A stretch of DNA of 12,723 bases, taken from an uncultured Lachnospiraceae bacterium (GTDB lineage Bacteria > Bacillota > Clostridia > Lachnospirales > Lachnospiraceae). Each line of letters opens with the position of its first letter. Within the stretch, counting starts at the first letter, position 1. Both the position numbers and the translations under genes were made by a program. The stretch spans positions 1 to 12,723 of the forward strand of contig CAJOGB010000044.1 in the NCBI GenBank assembly GCA_905233835.1. Direction: 5' to 3'. Below the pieces are notes generated by a model. That model was given only the letters and a program-made list of their open reading frames with translations. It searched no databases and had not been told where the DNA came from. Below, piece by piece: positions 1 through 6,200 of the stretch.

Positions 1-1
1 T

Positions 2-2308
2 CAGAAAAAGATAAAAGAAGAAAAAATCTATGTGGAAGATGTACAGGACAGTGTGGAGCATGTCTTAGAACAGACCGGTTATACCGATGTGGCTAAGGCA
101 TACATTCTGTATCGTAAGCAGAGAGAAAAAATGCGTAACATGAAGTCCACTATCTTGGATTATAAGGACGTTGTAAACAGTTACGTAAAGGTAGAAGACT
201 GGCGAGTAAAGGAAAATTCCACTGTTACATATTCTGTCGGTGGTTTGATTCTTTCCAACTCCGGTGCGATTACAGCAAATTATTGGCTTTCAGAAATTTA
301 TGATGAGGAAATCGCAAATGCACACCGGAACGCGGACATTCATATTCACGATTTGTCTATGCTCACGGGTTATTGTGCAGGCTGGTCCTTAAAGCAGTTG
401 ATTACCGAGGGTTTGGGAGGAATTCCGGGCAAAATTACATCTGCTCCGGCAGCGCATTTGTCCGTACTTTGCAACCAGATGGTAAACTTCCTTGGAATCA
501 TGCAAAATGAATGGGCAGGTGCTCAGGCATTTTCTTCATTCGATACTTATTTGGCACCATTTGTAAAGGTAGATAATCTTACTTATCGTGAGGTAAAGAA
601 ATGTATTGAATCCTTTATCTACGGTGTAAATACTCCGAGCCGTTGGGGTTCACAGGCACCATTTACCAATATTACTTTGGATTGGACCGTGCCAAACGAT
701 TTGGCAGAACTTCCGGCGATTGTTGGCGGTAAGGAAATGGATTTCAAATATAAGGATTGTAAGCAGGAAATGGATATGGTTAACCGTGCTTTCCTTGAGG
801 TTATGATCGAAGGTGATGCAAACGGACGCGGCTTCCAGTATCCGATTCCTACTTACTCCATCACTCGTGACTTCGACTGGTCCGAGACCGAGAACAATAA
901 GCTTTTGTTTGAGATGACCGCGAAGTACGGTACACCGTATTTCTCTAACTATATTAATTCAGATATGGAGCCTTCCGATGTTCGATCCATGTGCTGTCGT
1001 TTACGCCTTGATCTTCGTGAACTTCGTAAGAAATCCGGCGGATTCTTCGGAAGCGGTGAGAGCACCGGTTCTGTGGGTGTGGTTACCATTAACATGCCGC
1101 GTATCGCATATCTTGCAAAGGATGAAGCAGACTTTTATTCAAGACTTGACCATATGATGGATATCGCTGCGCGTTCCTTAAAGATTAAGCGTGACGTTAT
1201 TTCCAAACTTTTGGATGAAGGATTATATCCATACACCAGAAGATATTTGGGAACCTTTAACAACCATTTCTCAACCATCGGTTTGATTGGTATGAACGAA
1301 GTGGGATTAAATGCAAATTGGTTAAAGATGGATTTGACCCATGAAGAAACCCAGAAGTTTACTCAGGATGTGTTAAACCACATGAGAGAGCGCCTTTCCG
1401 ATTATCAGGAAAAATACGGAGATCTTTATAACTTAGAGGCGACTCCTGCAGAGTCAACCACTTATCGTTTAGCGAAGCATGATAAGAAACATTATCCGGA
1501 TATCATAACCGCAGGAAATGAAGGAGATACACCGTACTATACAAACTCTTCTCATTTGCCGGTGGATTATACCGCAGATATTTTTGACGCTTTGGATATT
1601 CAGGATGAGTTACAGACACTGTATACATCAGGAACCGTATTCCATGCTTTCTTAGGTGAGAAATTACCGAGTTGGCAGTCAGCGGCAAAATTGGTTCGCA
1701 CCATTGCCGAGAACTATAAATTACCGTACTATACCATGTCCCCAACGTACTCTGTATGTAAAGAGCATGGTTATATATCGGGAGAAGTTGCCGAGTGTCC
1801 GACTTGCGGAGCAAAGACTGAGATTTATTCACGTATCACAGGTTACTATCGTCCGGTTCAGAACTGGAACGAAGGAAAACTTCAGGAGTATAAGAATCGA
1901 AAACTTTACGATGTTGAGCATGCCAAAATCGACGTGACTGCACATGAGCCTGTTGCCGAATGCGAGCCGCAGCAAAAAATGCAAAAACGTCAAGAGATGA
2001 CAGAGCTTACATACGAAGAACCGGTAAACGAAGAGACCGAAGTTGTTTTGCATGAAGGAAACTTGGCACTTGATAACGACAAAGTAGTTCGTTATCTGTT
2101 TACCACTAAGACTTGCCCGAACTGTGCAAAGGCAAAGGAAATGCTTTCCGATGAGGAATATGTGGTAATCGATGCGGAAGAACAGCCGGAGCTTACCGAG
2201 AAATTCGGTATTATGCAGGCGCCGACTTTGGTGGTTGTTGACGGCGATCATTCCGAGAAATTTGTAAATGCTTCCAACATTGCAAAATATGTGGCAGAAC
2301 ATAAATAA
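2..2308 (+). CDS. nrdD: Anaerobic (class III) ribonucleoside-triphosphate reductase with C-terminal glutaredoxin-like domain, 5' partial
   Basis: Reduces ribonucleotides to deoxyribonucleotides without oxygen, using a glycyl radical made by the activase NrdG. The frame is open to the window edge and the GTG at 32 is an internal Val (context KIYVEDVQD, the end of an ATP-cone domain), so the true N-terminus lies upstream. Visible landmarks: the Cys of GYCAGW (374-376) and the CC pair of SMCCRL (992-997), the expected radical-relay cysteines; the zinc site CKEHG...CPTC; and the glycyl-radical motif RITGYY, Gly codon 1841-1843. After this core and a charged linker, a thioredoxin-fold domain (about 2087-2305) carries CPNC (2114-2125) and a cis-Pro motif APT. 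The fused redox domain suggests reduction by a dithiol rather than by formate. The position that in formate-using enzymes is Asn (NNLG before the NLPRI-like motif) reads SVG here, which agrees. nrdG is not immediately downstream; a terminator follows. Identification is certain; the reductant is inferred. Confidence 0.96.
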   Translation, partial: QKKIKEEKIYVEDVQDSVEHVLEQTGYTDVAKAYILYRKQREKMRNMKSTILDYKDVVNSYVKVEDWRVKENSTVTYSVGGLILSNSGAITANYWLSEIYDEEIANAHRNADIHIHDLSMLTGYCAGWSLKQLITEGLGGIPGKITSAPAAHLSVLCNQMVNFLGIMQNEWAGAQAFSSFDTYLAPFVKVDNLTYREVKKCIESFIYGVNTPSRWGSQAPFTNITLDWTVPNDLAELPAIVGGKEMDFKYKDCKQEMDMVNRAFLEVMIEGDANGRGFQYPIPTYSITRDFDWSETENNKLLFEMTAKYGTPYFSNYINSDMEPSDVRSMCCRLRLDLRELRKKSGGFFGSGESTGSVGVVTINMPRIAYLAKDEADFYSRLDHMMDIAARSLKIKRDVISKLLDEGLYPYTRRYLGTFNNHFSTIGLIGMNEVGLNANWLKMDLTHEETQKFTQDVLNHMRERLSDYQEKYGDLYNLEATPAESTTYRLAKHDKKHYPDIITAGNEGDTPYYTNSSHLPVDYTADIFDALDIQDELQTLYTSGTVFHAFLGEKLPSWQSAAKLVRTIAENYKLPYYTMSPTYSVCKEHGYISGEVAECPTCGAKTEIYSRITGYYRPVQNWNEGKLQEYKNRKLYDVEHAKIDVTAHEPVAECEPQQKMQKRQEMTELTYEEPVNEETEVVLHEGNLALDNDKVVRYLFTTKTCPNCAKAKEMLSDEEYVVIDAEEQPELTEKFGIMQAPTLVVVDGDHSEKFVNASNIAKYVAEHK

Positions 2309-2340
2309 AATATTGTAGGTGACTCGATTCATCTTTATTC

Positions 2341-2378
2341 GGCCCGGTGGAAGTTTTTCTGCCGGGTCATTTATTTTT
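2341..2378 (+). terminator. Rho-independent terminator after nrdD
   Basis: GGCCCGG (2341-2347) pairs with CCGGGTC (2362-2368). The stem extends inward through TGGAA/TTCTG to a GTTT loop, about 12 bp with some G-T pairs. It is followed by a T-rich tail (2370-2378). It lies 33 bases after the nrdD stop and separates nrdD from the aro cluster. Confidence 0.88.
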
Positions 2379-2389
2379 CATAGGGAAAA

Positions 2390-2398
2390 TGGTATGAT
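2390..2398 (+). promoter_or_regulatory. Candidate extended -10 promoter of the aro cluster
   Basis: TGGTATGAT is an extended -10 element (TGn plus TATGAT at 2393-2398), located just after the nrdD terminator and about 50 bases before the aroE start. No good -35 is seen at the proper distance (2370-2375 is T-rich), which fits an extended -10 promoter. No T-box or riboswitch-sized leader fits in the remaining space. Confidence 0.5.
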
Positions 2399-2434
2399 AA
2401 ATATTAAGTTTACTGGGATTTTAAAGACTTTTTG

Positions 2435-2440
2435 AGGGAG
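2435..2440 (+). promoter_or_regulatory. Ribosome binding site deciding the aroE start
   Basis: AGGGAG ends six bases before the ATG at 2447. A longer in-frame reading from TTG at 2432 would place this site inside the coding sequence, so the ATG is preferred. Confidence 0.75.
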
Positions 2441-2446
2441 AAAAAT

Positions 2447-3304
2447 ATGGAACCAATCATTTCAGGAGCCACCGGCCTTTTTTGTTTGCTTGGCCATCCG
2501 GCAAAACATTCCATATCACCGAAGATGCATACAAGTGCCTTTCAGATGCTGGGGTTGGATTATGTCTACCTGGCATTTGATGTAACGATAGAGGACTTTC
2601 CGGAAGTGGTATCGGGACTTAAAAAAATGGGTGTAAAAGGATTTAATCTTACCATGCCCTTTAAGTCTTTGGTGATTCCCTATTTGGATGAAGTATCGGA
2701 AATCAGTAAGCTTACGGATTCTGTAAATACGGTGATGCTTCGTGACGGAAAATATGTGGGTACCACCACCGACGGTGCGGGATATATCGAGTCGTTAAAG
2801 GAAAAGAATTTTTCCGCGGTATCCAAAAAGATTACGATATTAGGAGCCGGAGGAGCGGCAAAATCCATTATTGCCCAGGCGGCATATGATAAAGCAAAAG
2901 AGATTTCTGTTTTCAAACGAAAAAACGAAACCTTTGATGCGACGGTTGCATTTGCAAAGCAGGTAAGCAAGACCACCGGATGCAAAGTATCCGTTTTTGA
3001 TATGGATGATAAAGATGCGATGAAAAAAGAAATCGCATCATCGGATCTTCTTATAAATGCTACAAATGTTGGGATGGAAGAGGATACAACCTCTTTGGTT
3101 CCGAAGGAGTTTTTAAGAAGGGATTTATTTGTTTCGGATATTATTTATCATCCGGAAATGACAACGCTTTTAAAGGATGCAAAGTCTGTGGGAGCCCCGT
3201 ATCTAAACGGGAAATACATGCTTTTATATCAGGGTGCAAAAGCCTTTGAACTTTGGACGGGCAAACAGATGCCTGTGGATGAAATAAAAAAGAAGTTGTT
3301 TTAA
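2447..3304 (+). CDS. aroE: Shikimate dehydrogenase (NADP+)
   Basis: Reduces 3-dehydroshikimate to shikimate with NADPH in the cytoplasm, step 4 of the chorismate pathway. At 285 aa it has the normal family length. The N-terminal substrate domain shows the shikimate-binding SISP motif (S22-P25), the catalytic Lys in TMPFK (K73), N94 in SVNT and the catalytic Asp in TTTDGAG (D109). The Rossmann domain carries the dinucleotide loop GAGGAAKS (133-140). The C-terminus has the family's YQGAKAFELWTG. The usual NRT motif for NADP phosphate binding is replaced by KRKN, still basic, so NADP preference is probable but not shown. The ATG at 2447 was chosen over TTG 2432 because of the AGGGAG site. First gene of the cluster, 12 bases before the DAHP synthase gene. 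Confidence 0.95.
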   Translation: MEPIISGATGLFCLLGHPAKHSISPKMHTSAFQMLGLDYVYLAFDVTIEDFPEVVSGLKKMGVKGFNLTMPFKSLVIPYLDEVSEISKLTDSVNTVMLRDGKYVGTTTDGAGYIESLKEKNFSAVSKKITILGAGGAAKSIIAQAAYDKAKEISVFKRKNETFDATVAFAKQVSKTTGCKVSVFDMDDKDAMKKEIASSDLLINATNVGMEEDTTSLVPKEFLRRDLFVSDIIYHPEMTTLLKDAKSVGAPYLNGKYMLLYQGAKAFELWTGKQMPVDEIKKKLF

Positions 3305-3316
3305 GGAGAAGAAGAA

Positions 3317-4351
3317 ATGAGTTTTACTTACATTGCAAAGATGCCGACACCCGAGGAGATAAAGGAGCGTTTCCCGGTATCGGATGAATTGGCAAAAATA
3401 AAAGCGAAAAGAGATGCGGATATCAATGATATTATTGCCGGACGGGATAATCGTTTTTTAATGATTGTGGGACCTTGTTCCGCTGATAACGAAGACAGTG
3501 TTTGTGAATATGTAAATCGATTGGCGCATGTGGCGGATAAAGTAAAAGATCGGGTATATATTGTACCCCGTATCTATACCAATAAGCCTCGTACCACGGG
3601 AAGCGGATACAAAGGAATCGCATCACAGCCGGATCCTACCGCCAGCCCGGATATGGTAGAGGGATTAATTACCGTTCGAAAGATGCATCTTCGTGCCATG
3701 GAAGAAACTCATCTTACGGCTGCGGATGAAATGCTTTATCCGGAAAACTGGCCCTATGTGGATGATTTGCTAAGCTATGTTCCCATCGGTGCCCGAAGCG
3801 TGGAAAACCAGCAGCATCGATTGGTGGTATCCGGATTTGATGTGGCAAGCGGTATGAAAAATCCAACCTCCGGAGATTATTCGGTTATGTTAAATTCCGT
3901 TTATGCGGCTCAGCACGGACATCATTTTTCTTTTGCGGGAAGCGAAGTGCGAACCTCCGGAAACCCTTACGCCCATACCATTCTTCGAGGTGCGGTATCC
4001 AAACGCGGAGTAAATACTCAAAATTATCACTACGAAGATTTGATTCGATTGCACCGTATGTATGACAAAATGGATCTTGTAAATCCTGCCTGCATCGTGG
4101 ATGTGAATCATTCCAATTCCAACAAACAGTTTAAGGAACAGATTCGTATCGTTCGTGAAGTTATGCATAATCGACGTTATTCCGATGAGATTAAGTCTTT
4201 GGTAAAAGGCGTGATGGTGGAAAGTTATTTGGTGGAAGGAAATCAGCCCATTTCCGATCATCAGGTATACGGTCAGTCCATTACGGATGCCTGCTTAGGT
4301 TGGGAAGATACGGAGCGATTGATTTTGGAAGTGGCAGAGATGGCGGATTAG
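3317..4351 (+). CDS. aroF: 3-deoxy-7-phosphoheptulonate (DAHP) synthase, type I, AroF/AroG family
   Basis: Condenses phosphoenolpyruvate and erythrose 4-phosphate to DAHP, the committed first step of aromatic amino acid synthesis. The 344-aa chain matches the E. coli AroF/G/H (type I-alpha) length. Metal and active-site motifs are present: GPCS with Cys54, PRIYTNKPRTTG (PEP and sugar-phosphate Arg/Lys), GARSVENQQHR, the His of VDVNHSNSNK, the Glu of MVESYLVEGNQ and the Asp of SITDACLGWED. A Pro sits in the YPENWPY segment matching the region involved in feedback binding in E. coli isozymes, so end-product inhibition is plausible, but which amino acid acts cannot be read. AAGGAG overlaps the aroE stop, 8 bases before the ATG, so the two genes are co-transcribed. 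The choice between aroF, aroG and aroH as a name is arbitrary. Confidence 0.95.
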   Translation: MSFTYIAKMPTPEEIKERFPVSDELAKIKAKRDADINDIIAGRDNRFLMIVGPCSADNEDSVCEYVNRLAHVADKVKDRVYIVPRIYTNKPRTTGSGYKGIASQPDPTASPDMVEGLITVRKMHLRAMEETHLTAADEMLYPENWPYVDDLLSYVPIGARSVENQQHRLVVSGFDVASGMKNPTSGDYSVMLNSVYAAQHGHHFSFAGSEVRTSGNPYAHTILRGAVSKRGVNTQNYHYEDLIRLHRMYDKMDLVNPACIVDVNHSNSNKQFKEQIRIVREVMHNRRYSDEIKSLVKGVMVESYLVEGNQPISDHQVYGQSITDACLGWEDTERLILEVAEMAD

Positions 4352-4369
4352 GTTTAAGGAGTTTTTACC

Positions 4370-5125
4370 ATGCCGATTATTGTTAAGGGAAAGTACATAA
4401 ACGGCGCACCTCCCATTGTATGTGTGCCGGTGACGGAAGTATCTTTTGCGGGAATCATAAAAGAGATTTCAAGTCTTGTGGATAAGAAGGTTTCCATGAT
4501 TGAATGGAGAGCCGATTATTTTGAAGAATTGTCAGATGAAGAAAGAGTAAAATCTCTTTTAGAAAATCTTTGTGATATCACGAAAGATACCCCATTTTTG
4601 GTAACGATTCGTTCCAAAAAGGAGGGTGGACTTTGCGAGTTTTCAAAGGAGAAAATCGCATCTTTATTGGAGACGGTTTCCAAAGCCCATGTGGCGGATT
4701 TTATTGATGTGGAATATTTTTATTTGGATCATGTGAGAGAGCTTATTTCTCGTTTGCAGCAAAACGGTGCACTAGTCATTGCCTCCCATCATGATTTTGA
4801 TGAAACAAAGCGGGCAGACTATTTGGAAGAACAACTTCAGGTAATGAAGGATGCGGATGTGGATATGGTAAAATTGGCCGTTTATCCAAATAGTTTTTCC
4901 GATGTGTTAACGCTTTTGGAGGTAAGTAAGACGTTTTCCGAAGCCAATCCTTCGGTTCCTCTTATTTCCATCTCCATGGGAGATTTGGGATTTTTAAGTC
5001 GTATCGCGGGAGAAGCCTTCGGTTCTGTGATTACCTTCGGTACGGAGGATGCAGTGTCTGCTCCGGGACAAATTCCCAGGGATGATTTGGAAGAGATGCT
5101 TTCCTTGTTCCATAAATATTCGTAA
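4370..5125 (+). CDS. aroD: 3-Dehydroquinate dehydratase, type I
   Basis: Dehydrates 3-dehydroquinate to 3-dehydroshikimate, step 3 of the pathway, feeding the AroE reaction encoded two genes upstream. The 251-aa TIM-barrel protein shows the type I signature: EWRAD (E45-D49), TIRSKKEGG (R81), the catalytic His of ASHHDF (H141), the Schiff-base Lys of MVKLAVYP (K168), the SMGDLGFLSR motif with its substrate Arg and SAPGQ near the C-terminus. The residues are thus complete. The gene starts at an ATG with AAGGAG 8 bases before it and lies 18 bases after the DAHP synthase stop, in the same transcription unit. Confidence 0.95.
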   Translation: MPIIVKGKYINGAPPIVCVPVTEVSFAGIIKEISSLVDKKVSMIEWRADYFEELSDEERVKSLLENLCDITKDTPFLVTIRSKKEGGLCEFSKEKIASLLETVSKAHVADFIDVEYFYLDHVRELISRLQQNGALVIASHHDFDETKRADYLEEQLQVMKDADVDMVKLAVYPNSFSDVLTLLEVSKTFSEANPSVPLISISMGDLGFLSRIAGEAFGSVITFGTEDAVSAPGQIPRDDLEEMLSLFHKYS

Positions 5126-5144
5126 ATAATGATAAGGATTTATT

Positions 5145-5643
5145 ATGAATAATATTTATCTGATTGGGTTTATGGGTGCCGGAAAGACTGCGGTGGCCAG
5201 AACCTTATCCGAGATGACAAAAAAAGAAAAAGTGGATACCGATGATATCATTACAAAACGAGTTGGAAAATCCATTTCCGATATTTTTTCGGAAGACGGA
5301 GAGGAGTACTTCCGGAAGGTGGAGCGGGAAGTGGTTTCTTCCCTAACTGCTGAAAATGATTTGAGTTGCCTGCGGCGGCGGTGTGATTAAATCCGAAGAG
5401 AATCTGGCGGAAATAAAACGTGGCGGAACCGTGGTGTTTTTATATGCGTCTCCGGAAACTGTATTGGAGCGTGTGTCACGAAACAACCGCAGGCCGCTTT
5501 TGGAAGGAAAGAAAAACCTTTCCGATATCAAAGCAATGATGGATGAGCGAATGCCCTTCTATGAAAAGGCCTACGACATTCGCATCGACGTGGATGGAAA
5601 GTCATTGGAAGAAATTGCAGAAGAAATTATAAAAGGGGCCTGA
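5145..5643 (+). pseudogene. aroK: Shikimate kinase, split by a frameshift
   Basis: Shikimate kinase phosphorylates shikimate with ATP, step 5 of the pathway. The first part (ATG 5145, AAGGA just upstream) has the Walker A loop GFMGAGKT (8-15), the shikimate-binding VDTDD and GEEYFRKVERE, but runs into a TAA at 5388. The rest is in the +1 frame: VACGGGV begins at 5365, directly after a TGA in that frame at 5362-5364, and continues through TVVFLYASPE, the lid region RNNRRPLLEG and a normal C-terminus at 5643. The break therefore lies in 5363-5370 (TTGAGTTGCC). Adding the halves gives about 165 aa, the usual size, and there is no other decay. Family members have about one more residue before the GGG, so loss of two bases or gain of one both fit. 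Cause may be a sequencing or assembly error, a recent mutation, or (less likely) recoding. If real, the kinase is inactive, because the Gly-rich motif and lid are lost. Confidence 0.9.
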
Positions 5644-5682
5644 AGCCATTACAAAATTGTTACAAATAAGGAGGATGAAAAT

Positions 5683-5967
5683 ATGAGTGAAAACAAAAGA
5701 AGCGATATCGATGATATTATCGATACAATTAAAGAGGCAGTGGAAGAAGGAAATGCCAATAAGGTAATCATTACAAACAAAGAGGGTAATGAAGTGGCAT
5801 CTTTCCCTGTAAACGCCGGAATCGTAGGCGGAGTCATCGGACTTGCGGCAGCACCTTGGGCGGTAATCGCAGCTGCCATCGGAGGACTCACCTTCGGATT
5901 TAAAATCGCCATCGAGAAAAAAGACGGGGATATCGTAGATGTTTATGAGGATGAAAAATGGGAATAA
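5683..5967 (+). CDS. DUF4342 family small protein
   Basis: A 94-aa protein of unknown function that resembles the DUF4342 family: an acidic N-terminal helix (about 8-23, IDDIIDTIKEAVEEGN), a short beta segment (KVIITNKEGNEVASFPV, 27-43), a Gly/Ala-rich hydrophobic stretch (about 45-73, long enough to span or dip into a membrane) and a charged tail (KIAIEKKDG to the end). A perfect AAGGAGG lies 8 bases before the ATG, the strongest ribosome binding site in the cluster. It begins 39 bases after aroK with no terminator between, so it is probably transcribed with the aro genes, but nothing in it points to aromatic metabolism. Family assignment is from pattern recognition. Confidence 0.8.
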   Translation: MSENKRSDIDDIIDTIKEAVEEGNANKVIITNKEGNEVASFPVNAGIVGGVIGLAAAPWAVIAAAIGGLTFGFKIAIEKKDGDIVDVYEDEKWE

Positions 5968-5995
5968 TCCATAGGTTTTTCGGCCTGTCGATTCA

Positions 5996-6024
5996 TTGAC
6001 AAAAAGTACGTAAAATGCTATATT
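5996..6024 (+). promoter_or_regulatory. Promoter of tRNA-Arg
   Basis: A perfect -35 TTGACA (5996-6001), a 17-base spacer and -10 TATATT (6019-6024) preceded by TG at 6016-6017 (extended -10). Transcription would start near 6031, a few bases before the mature tRNA. This is the best sigma-70-type promoter in the window. Confidence 0.85.
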
Positions 6025-6034
6025 TACATGGTTT

Positions 6035-6108
6035 GTAGGCGTAGCGTAGCTGGATAACGCATCAGACTCCGACTCTGAAGATCGCTGGTTCGAATCCAGT
6101 CGTCTACA
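6035..6108 (+). tRNA. tRNA-Arg (anticodon CCG)
   Basis: A full cloverleaf can be drawn by hand. Acceptor stem GTAGGCG (6035-6041) pairs with CGTCTAC (6101-6107), with discriminator A6108. D stem is GCGT/ACGC. Anticodon stem is TCAGA/TCTGA with loop CTCCGAC, giving anticodon CCG at 6069-6071, which reads CGG. The variable loop has 5 bases, and the T arm is GCTGG-TTCGAAT-CCAGT. CCA is not encoded. The length of 74 bases is normal. The strong promoter upstream makes it an independent transcription unit. Confidence 0.95.
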
Positions 6109-6150
6109 TTTGTGTGAAGATAGCATTTTTTATTCTTCCGCTGAACTTTG

Positions 6151-6177
6151 TGGTAAAATATTAATTGCGTTTTACCA
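6151..6177 (+). promoter_or_regulatory. Extended -10 promoter within a perfect inverted repeat (candidate operator) before the SH3b gene
   Basis: TGGTAAAA (6151-6158) and TTTTACCA (6170-6177) are perfect 8-base inverted copies, centre to centre 19 bases apart. The left arm includes TGG-TAAAAT (6151-6159), an extended -10 element whose start point would fall near 6166, between the arms. A symmetrical site over a -10 and start point is the usual layout of a repressor operator, but it could also be a weak hairpin in the leader. No convincing -35 is seen. Confidence 0.4.
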
Positions 6178-6200
6178 AAACGAAAGGACATTACTTGACT

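Noticed and set aside
32..34. GTG as the start codon of nrdD
   Set aside because: The frame is open upstream to the window edge and reads like the end of an ATP-cone domain; there is no ribosome binding site of fitting position. The gene is truncated by the window.
1829..2332. 167-aa minus-strand open frame opposite the 3' end of nrdD
   Set aside because: It lies antisense to clear NrdD sequence, has no family resemblance and a Phe/Cys/His-rich composition typical of a shadow frame.
2379..2446. T-box or other aromatic amino acid leader before aroE
   Set aside because: Only about 70 bases remain after the nrdD terminator, with no specifier loop, no T-box sequence and no attenuator hairpin.
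5355..5392. Programmed +1 frameshifting in aroK
   Set aside because: No RF2-like slip site with an in-frame stop, strong upstream Shine-Dalgarno stimulator or stable hairpin is obvious at the 5363-5370 break. A mutation or sequence error is simpler, though not excluded.
5602..6126. 174-aa minus-strand open frame across the DUF4342 gene and the tRNA
   Set aside because: It is antisense to a well-supported gene and to a tRNA, and its sequence resembles no family; the stretch CRRLDSNQRSSESESD comes from the complement of the tRNA.
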